Origin: Sporomusaceae bacterium UBA7701
Lineage (GTDB): Bacteria; Bacillota; Negativicutes; Sporomusales; UBA7701
Direction of reading: 5' to 3'
Assembly: GCA_002482545.1 (NCBI GenBank)
Contig: DLGF01000024.1
Coordinates: 225,850 to 289,849 of the forward strand
Length of the DNA stretch: 64,000 nt
The notes beneath the pieces were generated by a model. That model was not told the DNA's origin. It did no database searches and saw only the letters and a program-made list of their open reading frames with translations. Positions 16,326-23,048 of the stretch are shown here, piece by piece (within the stretch, counting starts at the first letter, position 1; every line of letters starts with the position of its first letter). Both the position numbers and the translations under genes were made by a program.

Positions 16326-16571
16326 ATGGCAATTGCCTTCAAGGTCATTGGCGAGGTAAAGAAAGTGGTTGACTCCCAAGGAAGGGAACGAGGTTTCGGC
16401 GTGTTGCTGGAACTATATTTCCCGGACGGTCAAACGCGGCAATACCGCTATACGGCCCGCCGGAAAAAGGATCTGATTGCGGCCATGCATAACGGCAAGA
16501 TGGCAAGGTGGGTCGATTGCGCCCGCCTGGACGAGCACGGCCATCTGGTATTTGAAATTCAGCTTTACTAA
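16326..16571 (+). CDS. 81-aa hypothetical protein
   Basis: The ATG at 16326 is preceded by AAAGGAGG nine bases upstream. The product begins MAIAFKVIGEVKKVVDSQG and looks like a small beta-rich protein with a basic centre (YRYTARRKKDLIAAMHNGKMARWV). I do not recognise it. It lies between ssb and a DUF932 gene with hairpins on both sides. Nucleic-acid binding is possible from the charge only. Confidence 0.75.
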   Translation: MAIAFKVIGEVKKVVDSQGRERGFGVLLELYFPDGQTRQYRYTARRKKDLIAAMHNGKMARWVDCARLDEHGHLVFEIQLY

Positions 16572-16575
16572 GTAA

Positions 16576-16609
16576 AGCTCCCTGGCCGGTGCAAACCGGC
16601 CAGGGAGCT
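16576..16609 (+). promoter_or_regulatory. Strong hairpin without T-run before the DUF932 gene
   Basis: Perfect 15-bp arms (AGCTCCCTGGCCGGT, loop GCAA) are not followed by T residues, so this is not a standard terminator. The first four bases also pair with a second hairpin, AGCTTTAC-taa-GTAAAGCT (16561-16579), that contains the stop codon of the preceding gene, so the two folds exclude each other. Confidence 0.55.
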
Positions 16610-16646
16610 AGCCAATATTCAATGAAAAATGGGAGGTAGAAAAGCT

Positions 16647-17504
16647 ATGTCAGGTTTAGTAACCCGTTTCGGCAGTAATTCCTTTGGGTTTCGGTCGGAT
16701 ACCCCGCTGACGGATGAGCAGCTGTACCGGATCGCCCCCAGTATTTTCGCAGCCGGCAAACATCAATCCCGGTCGGACCGATACACCTACATCCCCACCA
16801 GCGAGGTATTGAGCGGCCTCAGAAAGGAAGGTTTTCAGCCCTTTATGGTCGCTCAATCCAAATCCAGAGTGGAAGGCAAATCGGAGTTCACCAAGCATAT
16901 GCTCCGGTTACGCCCGGACGGCCAGATTCAAAACCAGGAAGCGTACGAGATCATTCTCATCAATTCCCATGACGGCACATCCAGCTATCAGATGCTGGGC
17001 GGGGTGTTGCGGTTCGTCTGCCAGAACGGGTGCGTCGCCGGCGACATTATCGAGGATATCAGGGTGCCGCACCGCGGGAACATCACCGAAAATGTGATCG
17101 ACGCCGCATACAAAATCGTCGACGACTTCGGCGCGGTGGAAGAATCGATAGACAACATGAAGGGCGCCCGCCTGGCGCTTCCCGAGGCGCGGGCGTTTGC
17201 GGAAGCGGCACTATCGCTGAAATATGACAGCAAGGATGCCGCACCCATCTTGCCGGAGCAGCTTCTGACCGCCAGACGGTATGAGGATCGCGGCAAAGAT
17301 GATTTATGGAACGCCTTCAACCGGATTCAGGAGAACCTCGTAAAAGGCGGCTTGCGGGGCAAAACAGCGACGGGCAAACGCACCACCACCCGCGAAGTTA
17401 TGGCTATCGATACGAACATAAAGCTGAACCGGGCTCTTTGGATATTGTCGGAACGCATGGCCGGGCTGAAGGCCGGCGCTGACGATAGCCAACAGGTCAG
17501 GTAA
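16647..17504 (+). CDS. DUF932 family protein
   Basis: The ATG at 16647 has GGGAGG ten bases upstream. The 285-aa protein resembles the DUF932 (phage/plasmid-like TIGR03299) family: an N-terminal MSGLVTRFGSNSFGFRSDTPL, a middle SKSRVEGKSEFTKHMLRLRP and the diagnostic RFVCQNGCVAGD ... VPHRGNITENVIDAAYKIVDDF. Family members are widespread on conjugative elements and phages; their biochemical role is not settled, though links to DNA transfer or anti-restriction have been proposed. No signal peptide or membrane helix. It is followed by its own terminator. Confidence 0.85.
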   Translation: MSGLVTRFGSNSFGFRSDTPLTDEQLYRIAPSIFAAGKHQSRSDRYTYIPTSEVLSGLRKEGFQPFMVAQSKSRVEGKSEFTKHMLRLRPDGQIQNQEAYEIILINSHDGTSSYQMLGGVLRFVCQNGCVAGDIIEDIRVPHRGNITENVIDAAYKIVDDFGAVEESIDNMKGARLALPEARAFAEAALSLKYDSKDAAPILPEQLLTARRYEDRGKDDLWNAFNRIQENLVKGGLRGKTATGKRTTTREVMAIDTNIKLNRALWILSERMAGLKAGADDSQQVR

Positions 17505-17516
17505 ACGGTCACAGGC

Positions 17517-17555
17517 AAGGGCAGTATCCCGGCATGACCGGGCTACTGCCCTTTT
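17517..17555 (+). terminator. Terminator after the DUF932 gene
   Basis: AAGGGCAGTATCCCGG pairs with CCGGGCTACTGCCCTT (one internal mismatch) and is followed by TTTT. Confidence 0.75.
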
Positions 17556-17594
17556 CAAGGTAAAGATGACACTACAAGGAAGGAAGTATTAACA

Positions 17595-17909
17595 ATGGAA
17601 ACCACCGGGACCTTCGGCTCAATCTCGCATGGTACGCATAGGTTAGAGGACTTAATTCCGGCGTTCATGGATGCGTTGAAGGAATTGGACGAAGCCGCCG
17701 CTGCCAGGTTAATCCAAGAGTATCCCTTGGTCCTGACGAAAGACGGCTCATCTATCGAAGATTACAACGAATTTGCCAGGGAAGAAGCATGTTATTTGCT
17801 GGATAGGCTCTTTGATATACTGGCCGAATATGCACCGAAAAACGGTTACTTCGGCGCTCATCCCGGAGACGGTTCAGACTTCGGATTCTGGCCGGTGGAA
17901 ACGTATTAA
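17595..17909 (+). CDS. 104-aa hypothetical acidic protein
   Basis: The ATG at 17595 follows GGAAGG with suitable spacing. The product (METTGTFGSISHGTHRLEDL...) is acidic and helical in the middle (DLIPAFMDALKELDEAAAARLIQEYP) and ends with an aromatic, Gly-rich part (NGYFGAHPGDGSDFGFWPVETY). Proteins of this size and pattern occur in the accessory regions of Firmicute conjugative elements, but I cannot name a family. Confidence 0.7.
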   Translation: METTGTFGSISHGTHRLEDLIPAFMDALKELDEAAAARLIQEYPLVLTKDGSSIEDYNEFAREEACYLLDRLFDILAEYAPKNGYFGAHPGDGSDFGFWPVETY

Positions 17910-17977
17910 GCAAGTCGAAGCGGCCTGCGGGCCGTCTCCCGGAAGTAGCCTATCGGGACGTAAGGAGGAATTTTGAA

Positions 17978-18211
17978 ATGGCGCGTATTATCGGAGGGAC
18001 GATTCTAAATAAATGGAATGGTGTCCCGGTTGATGTAAAGGAATGGCATATTCAAAACGCTGTCGAATCAGCCATCTTGTGTGGCAGCGTTGGCTATTGT
18101 CTATCAGGCGACTTAATGGTTGTCGCATCTTGCAGACAGCCATCTGACGCGCCAGCCTACTATGAGGTCTTCATTACCAAGGTCCGCGAGAGCGGTCAGG
18201 CGATGGCCTAG
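17978..18211 (+). CDS. 77-aa hypothetical protein
   Basis: The ATG at 17978 is preceded by AAGGAGG nine bases upstream. The product starts MARIIGGTILNKWNGVPVDVK and appears alpha/beta, with two cysteines near AILCGSVGYCLSGDLMVVASC. There is no signal peptide. I do not recognise it. It lies in the row of small genes between ssb and pcfK. Confidence 0.65.
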   Translation: MARIIGGTILNKWNGVPVDVKEWHIQNAVESAILCGSVGYCLSGDLMVVASCRQPSDAPAYYEVFITKVRESGQAMA

Positions 18212-18267
18212 TGCCGAAACATAGGCGAAGCTGCCTTTTTAAAGCTAGAGGAAGAGAGTGATAAACA

Positions 18268-18771
18268 ATGACCCTTATAGAAGCGTTGGAAACGTTAAAG
18301 AACAAAGGAATTACTAAATTGTCCGGTATGTTCGGCGAAAGCGACATTGACAAATACATTGACAATGCCGTACAAAGCCATGAAATAAGCCTTCGCTACG
18401 CCGATGTACCCTGTCACAAATACTCCTTGGACCATGAGGATGACCACTATATCATTGAAACTAACGGACATTTTATCATTGTCACGCATTACGACAATTT
18501 TGATATGGCTACTTACGGTAATTATGACACGAAGGAAGAAATGTATGCCGACTTCGAAGAGTACACGATAAGGAAACAAGCTGAAGAAATTGCAGACCAA
18601 CTAGTTAAAGACAGAAGCGATTTCCCCCGGGCCGTATGGTTGGCCCTAGCGATTCACGAACTCCGGCAGGCTCATGCCGCAGCAAATGCCGCCTTTGAAC
18701 GGGACTTCGGAGGCCAAGCCGATAACGAAAGCGAGGAAACGTCCCCGTTGGATAAGGAGAAATTGGAATGA
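18268..18771 (+). CDS. 167-aa hypothetical acidic protein
   Basis: The ATG at 18268 follows GAGGAAGAGAG. The protein is acidic, especially in the last 25 residues (DNESEETSPLDKEKLE), with an N-terminal helix, a central beta-rich part (HYIIETNGHFIIVTHYDNFD) and helices with an AxxAxxxAF pattern. The strong negative charge recalls DNA-mimic or anti-restriction proteins of mobile elements, but I see no family motif such as those of ArdA. Its stop overlaps the next start (ATGA). Confidence 0.7.
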   Translation: MTLIEALETLKNKGITKLSGMFGESDIDKYIDNAVQSHEISLRYADVPCHKYSLDHEDDHYIIETNGHFIIVTHYDNFDMATYGNYDTKEEMYADFEEYTIRKQAEEIADQLVKDRSDFPRAVWLALAIHELRQAHAAANAAFERDFGGQADNESEETSPLDKEKLE

Positions 18772-18962
18772 TTGGCTTTACAATAACACAAGGGGAAAAT
18801 AATATAACCACCACGGTATTTAGCAGCAGTATTGTGTTTGATTTGATCTATAAAATAACGAAGGATGAAACAGTGGCAATCGAAGTATCCAGCTGGTCAG
18901 AGGTGGCAAGTGTTGGCGATATTTACAAAACAGACAACTTCACCGTGGAAGTGATTGGTTAG
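18768..18962 (+). CDS. 64-aa hypothetical protein
   Basis: The start overlaps the preceding stop by four bases (ATGA), so the two are co-translated. The product (MIGFTITQGENNITTTVFSS...) looks all-beta and slightly acidic, without a membrane segment. I do not recognise it. Stable pairing with the upstream acidic protein suggests that they work together. The repeated terminator block follows. Confidence 0.65.
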   Translation: MIGFTITQGENNITTTVFSSSIVFDLIYKITKDETVAIEVSSWSEVASVGDIYKTDNFTVEVIG

Positions 18963-18970
18963 TTTTAAAT

Positions 18971-19060
18971 GCTATACCAAAACAGCGCTTGACGCAAAAA
19001 TGACGTCAAGCGCTGTTTTTTTCTTTAAAAACGTAAACTACCGGCTTATCCGCCGGTAGT
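18971..19060 (+). repeat. Dispersed hairpin repeat, copy 2, plus second hairpin
   Basis: The block 18971-19037 repeats 16226-16294 and includes the hairpin ACAGCGCTTGACG (18982-18994) with 19004-19016 and a seven-T run. It is followed at once by a second hairpin, ACTACCGGC-ttatcc-GCCGGTAGT (19037-19060), before the pcfK gene. Confidence 0.8.
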
Positions 19061-19090
19061 TATCCTATTGCAAAAAATGGAGGTAAGGAT

Positions 19091-19534
19091 ATGGATATCA
19101 TGGAACAGGCCATCCAAAAACTCGATGCGGAACTGGAGACAGCAGCCGATGATCGAGGCTATCTGTTCGCCATCAATCAGATGGTGCGCGCTCTGCTGCT
19201 CGAAGATGAAAGCTATGCGGAAAAGGTCTTGGAAGAGAAACACACGCTAAAGCGCGCCTACAAGATCATGCGGCATATTGCGCAAAAAAATCGCGGGAGC
19301 GACACTTGCGTATGCATTGCGCCTGACGAGGCCCAGGATATTATCGGCCGATTCTATGGCTTTTGGGGCGAACCCTTTGACTTTGATCCGGATGAAAAAC
19401 CCAAACGCCCCATTCCCCCGGCGGCAAAGCGCCCGAACGCGCCTGTCGTTCCTAAAAACACCCCCATACCGGCAGCGGCGAATAGGCTGGCTGGCCAGCT
19501 CAACCAGATCGATTTGTTTGGCGGGGAGGCGTAA
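19091..19534 (+). CDS. PcfK-like protein
   Basis: The ATG at 19091 has GGAGG seven bases upstream. The 147-aa protein has a helical N-terminal half (about 1-85, EQAIQKLDAELETAADDRGYLFAINQMVRAL...) and a Pro/Ala/Lys-rich tail (about 100-130) that ends AGQLNQIDLFGGEA. The layout and the position directly before a PcfJ-like gene match the pcfK-pcfJ pair of Gram-positive conjugative plasmids such as pCF10. Their exact role is not known; they travel with transfer genes. The assignment depends partly on context. Confidence 0.65.
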   Translation: MDIMEQAIQKLDAELETAADDRGYLFAINQMVRALLLEDESYAEKVLEEKHTLKRAYKIMRHIAQKNRGSDTCVCIAPDEAQDIIGRFYGFWGEPFDFDPDEKPKRPIPPAAKRPNAPVVPKNTPIPAAANRLAGQLNQIDLFGGEA

Positions 19535-19537
19535 GTC

Positions 19538-21052
19538 ATGCTGCCACAAACTGCCGAACAAATCTTAACTCATTTCCGCCCAGCGCCGGTCACGAAAGAA
19601 TTACAGCAATTCGTCCGGAAAAATGCCTTCAGCAAGGAGTACTTATTCATCCGGACAAAGGGCGATACCACCGGCTATTGTTCGTTCTGCCAAAAGGATG
19701 TGCCGCTCAAGGACCATTCGTCTCTGCAGCACAATGCGGAAACAACCTGCCCGCGCTGCCGCAGGGAAGTCACCCTAAAGCATGTCTGGCGTGGGATAAA
19801 AAATATCGTCGACGAGGCGTATGTGTACCATTTTGCGCGTTCTATAAAGAATAAGCAGATGATTACCTGCCAGACCTTCTATGTCTCTCGTTTCTTAGAC
19901 AGCAATCCCGGCGCGATAAGATACTCCCCCTCCTGCTACTATGTGTTTGCCGACCAAGGCGCCAAGATGATGTATATTGACCCCTATTACCGCCAATATG
20001 TCTTGACCCAAAGTATCTATACCAAGCATCCGAGCGGTGGTTTCTACTATGGCTGGCAAGGCAAGCTAGCCGTAAATATGGCTAGTCTCGCAAGGGCGAT
20101 CCCTCACACGCCGTATCAATATAGCGCCTGGGAAAACTACACCGATATGAATGAACAAATCCTGCGTTACTTCGCCCTGTTTGCTAAACATCCGCAGGTG
20201 GAATATTTCAGTAAATGCGGCCTCAGCGCTTTGGTAAAATCCTATCTGGGCAAGCATCCGGCCGCTCGCGGTGTTTTAAATTGGAACGGCAAGTCACTCA
20301 GAAAAGTGCTGGGCTTTCAACCGACAAAGCCAGAACTCAGGCATGCCGCCAAAGCGAATGTATCCGGAGGAAAACTGGTGCACTGGATTAAGCTTAGAAA
20401 AAGCGGCTGTCAGATTTTACTGCCGGACTTGGACGCCTATGGCTGGCTGACTGAAACCTTGGTTCTCAAAAGTTTAAATGAATTTATTCCCTTTGACAAC
20501 CTTCTTGCTTACCAAAAACGGCTGGAAAAACGCGGTGAACTAGCCGCGTATTTTTTTCGCGATTATCTGGACTATTTAAGAGAGTGTCAACCGCTCGGCT
20601 ACGATATGTCGTGCAAAGAAATTCTCTACCCGAACAAGCTGGCGGAAAAGCATCTCCAAAACCAACTGCGTATCACGCACAGAAGAGACCGGCAGCTTGA
20701 TCAAAAAATTAGCGAGCGGTATCCCCAATTAGTAGAGAAGTACGAGTATGCCGCGAAAAATTTCTGCACCGTTGTTCCCCAAAATTCCGGTGACCTCATT
20801 GCTGAAGGGCGCGACCTGCTCCACTGTGTCGGTGATTACATCTCCACCTATGCAAACGGGTTCACGGACATTGTCTTTTTGCGGAAAGCGGCGGAGCCGG
20901 CTGCTTCCTATTACACTATGGAAATTTACGACGGCGAGATCCTGCAATGCCGCGGGTTTAAAAACTGCAGTCCTACTAAAGAGATTAACGTGTTTTTAAA
21001 TGAGTTCAAACAGCTTCGCCTGACGAAAAAGCGGAAAAAACGGGCGGTGTAA
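19538..21052 (+). CDS. PcfJ-like protein
   Basis: This 504-aa protein has the features of the PcfJ family: an N-terminal zinc ribbon (CSFCQKDVPL ... CPRCRREVTL, about 49-78), a long middle region of aromatic-rich strands, and a C-terminal core with SGDLIAEGRDLLHCVGDYISTYANG and IVFLRKAAEPAASYYTMEIYDGEILQCRGF. The CVG...Y segment is highly conserved in the family. The ATG lies three bases after the pcfK stop. A role in DNA processing or as an RNA/DNA binding enzyme is suspected but unproven. Confidence 0.85.
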   Translation: MLPQTAEQILTHFRPAPVTKELQQFVRKNAFSKEYLFIRTKGDTTGYCSFCQKDVPLKDHSSLQHNAETTCPRCRREVTLKHVWRGIKNIVDEAYVYHFARSIKNKQMITCQTFYVSRFLDSNPGAIRYSPSCYYVFADQGAKMMYIDPYYRQYVLTQSIYTKHPSGGFYYGWQGKLAVNMASLARAIPHTPYQYSAWENYTDMNEQILRYFALFAKHPQVEYFSKCGLSALVKSYLGKHPAARGVLNWNGKSLRKVLGFQPTKPELRHAAKANVSGGKLVHWIKLRKSGCQILLPDLDAYGWLTETLVLKSLNEFIPFDNLLAYQKRLEKRGELAAYFFRDYLDYLRECQPLGYDMSCKEILYPNKLAEKHLQNQLRITHRRDRQLDQKISERYPQLVEKYEYAAKNFCTVVPQNSGDLIAEGRDLLHCVGDYISTYANGFTDIVFLRKAAEPAASYYTMEIYDGEILQCRGFKNCSPTKEINVFLNEFKQLRLTKKRKKRAV

Positions 21053-21067
21053 AGGGAGGAATTGGCC

Positions 21068-21310
21068 TTGAAAAAGAAAGCGGCTGAGCTTGATTACGCT
21101 TTGAATATCCTGTTATATCGCTGTTCCCTTTATGCGCGAAATCGAAATCTGGCGCGAAAATATCGCCTGTTGATTGAGCAGTATGGCGCAGCCCTTGAGT
21201 ATTCCCAAGAGAAAATTAATCAACACGTCCAGGCGGAGCAGCGCCATGTCCTGGCCGTGCGTAGGCGCAGGGAAAAAGCCCGCGGTAACTATCATGGTAA
21301 GCTTGCGTAA
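21068..21310 (+). CDS. 80-aa basic coiled-coil protein
   Basis: The start is TTG at 21068, eight bases after GGGAGG; an alternative TTG at 21062 is too close. The product is very basic and helical (KKKAAELDYALNILLYRC, then RHVLAVRRRREKARGN). It lies right after the PcfJ-like gene, probably in the same transcript, and a terminator follows. Nucleic-acid binding is plausible from the charge. No family recognised. Confidence 0.6.
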   Translation: MKKKAAELDYALNILLYRCSLYARNRNLARKYRLLIEQYGAALEYSQEKINQHVQAEQRHVLAVRRRREKARGNYHGKLA

Positions 21311-21324
21311 CCGGCCGGAAATTT

Positions 21325-21356
21325 AGGAACCTTCCGAATTCACTCGGAGGGTTCCT
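21325..21356 (+). terminator. Terminator after the PcfJ gene group
   Basis: AGGAACCTTCCG (21325-21336) pairs with CGGAGGGTTCCT (one G-U pair), followed by GCTTCTTCTG. The hairpin and its GCTTCTTC tail resemble the one at 22048-22080. Confidence 0.65.
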
Positions 21357-21419
21357 GCTTCTTCTGTGTCTGCAAAGGAAATAAAATGGGCCTGAAACTT
21401 TAGAAAAGGAGTGTTTTTC

Positions 21420-21956
21420 ATGCTGGAATTTCAAAAAGAAATGTACCGAGATGAGCTTATCAGGCACCTACAGGAAAACGGGTATACCAAAATAGAGTTG
21501 CCAATAGTCAATGACGGCAAATTCTACCTTCTGGAGTGTCTAACACCTAAAAACGGCGTATGGATTGGTCAGCTCGGACAAGGTATCGGTATGGCATATA
21601 CTAATGGTTTACGCCTGAACGAGGTTACAATGAACAAAGTCAACTTTCCGAGTATCATTGAGCCTGGAGAAACGTTTAATCAGGCTATAAAGGAATACCT
21701 GCTGCGGAAAGCAGTCAGATATACCGATATTAACGCCACCGGTATCCTGTTCTTTCTGGAGGACGCGGCAAAAGAGCTTGCCGAAGGGGCTGCTGCGGAA
21801 ATTGACTTGTACTTTCTGCAACAAGGCGTTGACTGGCAGTACGATTACGGCAAAGTTGTTGACGCTGTTCCAAAATATTACCGGTTTTCTGTAAAAATCA
21901 TCTATAACTCTAAGGACAAACGTCTTACCATCTATGAAAAACCCGGCAATGTTTAG
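21420..21956 (+). CDS. 178-aa hypothetical protein
   Basis: The ATG at 21420 has AAGGAG eight bases upstream. The protein begins MLEFQKEMYRDELIRHLQENG and appears alpha/beta, with a Gly-rich WIGQLGQGIGMAYTNG segment and an acidic helix (FFLEDAAKELAEGAAAEIDL). There is no membrane helix. I do not recognise it. It is the last of the small plus-strand genes before the minus-strand toxin-antitoxin pair. Confidence 0.65.
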   Translation: MLEFQKEMYRDELIRHLQENGYTKIELPIVNDGKFYLLECLTPKNGVWIGQLGQGIGMAYTNGLRLNEVTMNKVNFPSIIEPGETFNQAIKEYLLRKAVRYTDINATGILFFLEDAAKELAEGAAAEIDLYFLQQGVDWQYDYGKVVDAVPKYYRFSVKIIYNSKDKRLTIYEKPGNV

Positions 21957-22047
21957 TTGCAGGTCCAGCTGGGGCGCGGCGCTCAAAGCTAGCAATGGCG
22001 GCAGTGAGGATAATAACCTAAAGAAAAGTACAAACAATGCATGAATG

Positions 22048-22080
22048 GCAGAACCCTCCGCATTATTCGGAGGGTTCTGC
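22048..22080. terminator. Hairpin between convergent genes
   Basis: Perfect 13-bp arms (GCAGAACCCTCCG with CGGAGGGTTCTGC, 7-base loop) lie between the 178-aa gene and the toxin, covering the toxin stop codon. It can serve both strands. Confidence 0.65.
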
Positions 22081-22431
22081 TTCTTCCATGTCTTCAGGGC
22101 CACCCATAATCAGCGTCCAATTTCTTTTGTTGTGTAAAATACGATGTATCTCAATAACTGGCCCGTTCCAGACCCATAAAGCTGAATAGTTTGTCTGCAC
22201 GGAAAACCGTAAGTATCCTTGTTCCGCTAAAAAAGGATACGCTCTAGGCGGTAAACAGATATTGGGACTGTTCGCTAAAACATTGTTTAGCCTGGCCCTT
22301 ATGTCTGCGACAAATTTTCTGGCATTCGCAGGACTGTCTTGCGCTATATACATTGCTGCATCCCGGAGGTCTTTCTTAGCCGTAGGTACGATTTTAACCT
22401 GATACTTTCCGTTCTGTTTGCCTGTCGTCAT
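22063..22431 (-). CDS. RelE/ParE-family toxin
   Basis: This 122-aa protein has the RelE/ParE pattern: VKIVPTAKKDLRDAAMYIAQDSPANARKFVADI (helical hairpin), then strands YLRFSVQTNYSALWVWNGPVIEIHRILHNKRNW. The late RILHNKRNW segment corresponds to the conserved strand with R/H catalytic or binding residues. It overlaps the antitoxin gene by 38 bases, as is typical. RelE toxins cut mRNA in the ribosome and ParE toxins poison gyrase; I cannot tell which from sequence alone. It probably stabilises the element. Confidence 0.85.
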   Translation of the reverse strand: MTTGKQNGKYQVKIVPTAKKDLRDAAMYIAQDSPANARKFVADIRARLNNVLANSPNICLPPRAYPFLAEQGYLRFSVQTNYSALWVWNGPVIEIHRILHNKRNWTLIMGGPEDMEEAEPSE

Positions 22432-22723
22432 CTTCCCGCTCCCTTAATTCAGCGTCTAATTCATCCAAGACATCGTTAACGTCCTGGCTTTCGCCTCTAC
22501 GGCTCTCGCCCGCCGCTTGAATAAGAGATTTATATAATTCGTTTTCTTCTTTAAATTTTTCGAGTTCGGACATTAGATTCTCATAGTTTTCGTGACCAAG
22601 GACAACCAGTCTGCCAGTACCTTTTTTCGTGATATATACCGGTTGGCTTTCGGTAATACAAAAATGTTCAATTTCGTCCATCTTTTTTGCCAAATCCGTC
22701 ATGGGACGAATGATAGCTTTCAT
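22394..22723 (-). CDS. Phd/YefM-type antitoxin
   Basis: The ATG at 22723 follows AAGGAGG with a 14-base gap; a GTG five codons earlier is too close to that site. The 109-aa product begins MKAIIRPMTDLAKKMDEIEHFC, then SQPVYITKKGTGRLVVLGHENYENL, the classic Phd/YefM DNA-binding fold, and ends with an acidic, probably disordered tail (DELDAELREREDDDRQ) that would wrap the toxin. It should repress its own promoter at the repeats around 22780-22801. Confidence 0.85.
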   Translation of the reverse strand: MKAIIRPMTDLAKKMDEIEHFCITESQPVYITKKGTGRLVVLGHENYENLMSELEKFKEENELYKSLIQAAGESRRGESQDVNDVLDELDAELREREDDDRQTERKVSG

Positions 22724-22763
22724 ATTCGTTCTTTGCACCTCCTTATGTTAGAGTTCTACCTCT

Positions 22764-22801
22764 ATTATACCCGAATAGTCAATCTAAAATCAATCTAAAA
22801 T
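22764..22801 (-). promoter_or_regulatory. Toxin-antitoxin promoter with tandem operator repeats
   Basis: On the minus strand TTGATT (22788-22793) and TATAAT (22764-22769) are 18 bases apart. The -35 box lies in two tandem copies of CAATCTAAAAT (22780-22790 and 22791-22801), followed by a weaker third (CAGTTTATAAT), which suit binding by the antitoxin. Confidence 0.65.
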
Positions 22802-22917
22802 CAGTTTATAATCGTTATATCTTGGTAAATAATGATATGTCAATGGTGGTATCAAAATATCGGTTATAGTGGGCGCTGGCTCGGAGTAATCCGACAGGAT
22901 GATCCAGCTGCATCCAC

Positions 22918-23035
22918 GGTGCTGGTTTAGCGCTTACTTTACCATACCCCACAGGCAAAAGCAAGGGTACGCTTGCGCCTCCCGCCCTTGCTTTTGTCTG
23001 TGGGGTATGGTTTTTTTACGCCATAAACCAGTACC
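22918..23035 (+). ncRNA. Nested-hairpin leader B, upstream of the methylase-helicase
   Basis: An outer stem (22918-22932 with 23019-23035; GGTGCTGGTTTA pairs with TAAACCAGTACC) encloses an inner hairpin of 26 bp with a single G-U/mismatch position (22942-22967 with 22985-23010) and a 17-base loop with ACGCTTGCGC. Seven T residues follow. The order of parts equals that of leader A at 15700-15828; the top of the stem (GCAAGGG/CCCTTGC) and the loop are shared, while lower and outer stems differ in sequence but stay paired. It ends 14 bases before the first possible start of the big gene. Confidence 0.75.
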
Positions 23036-23048
23036 GAAGGCAGAAAGG

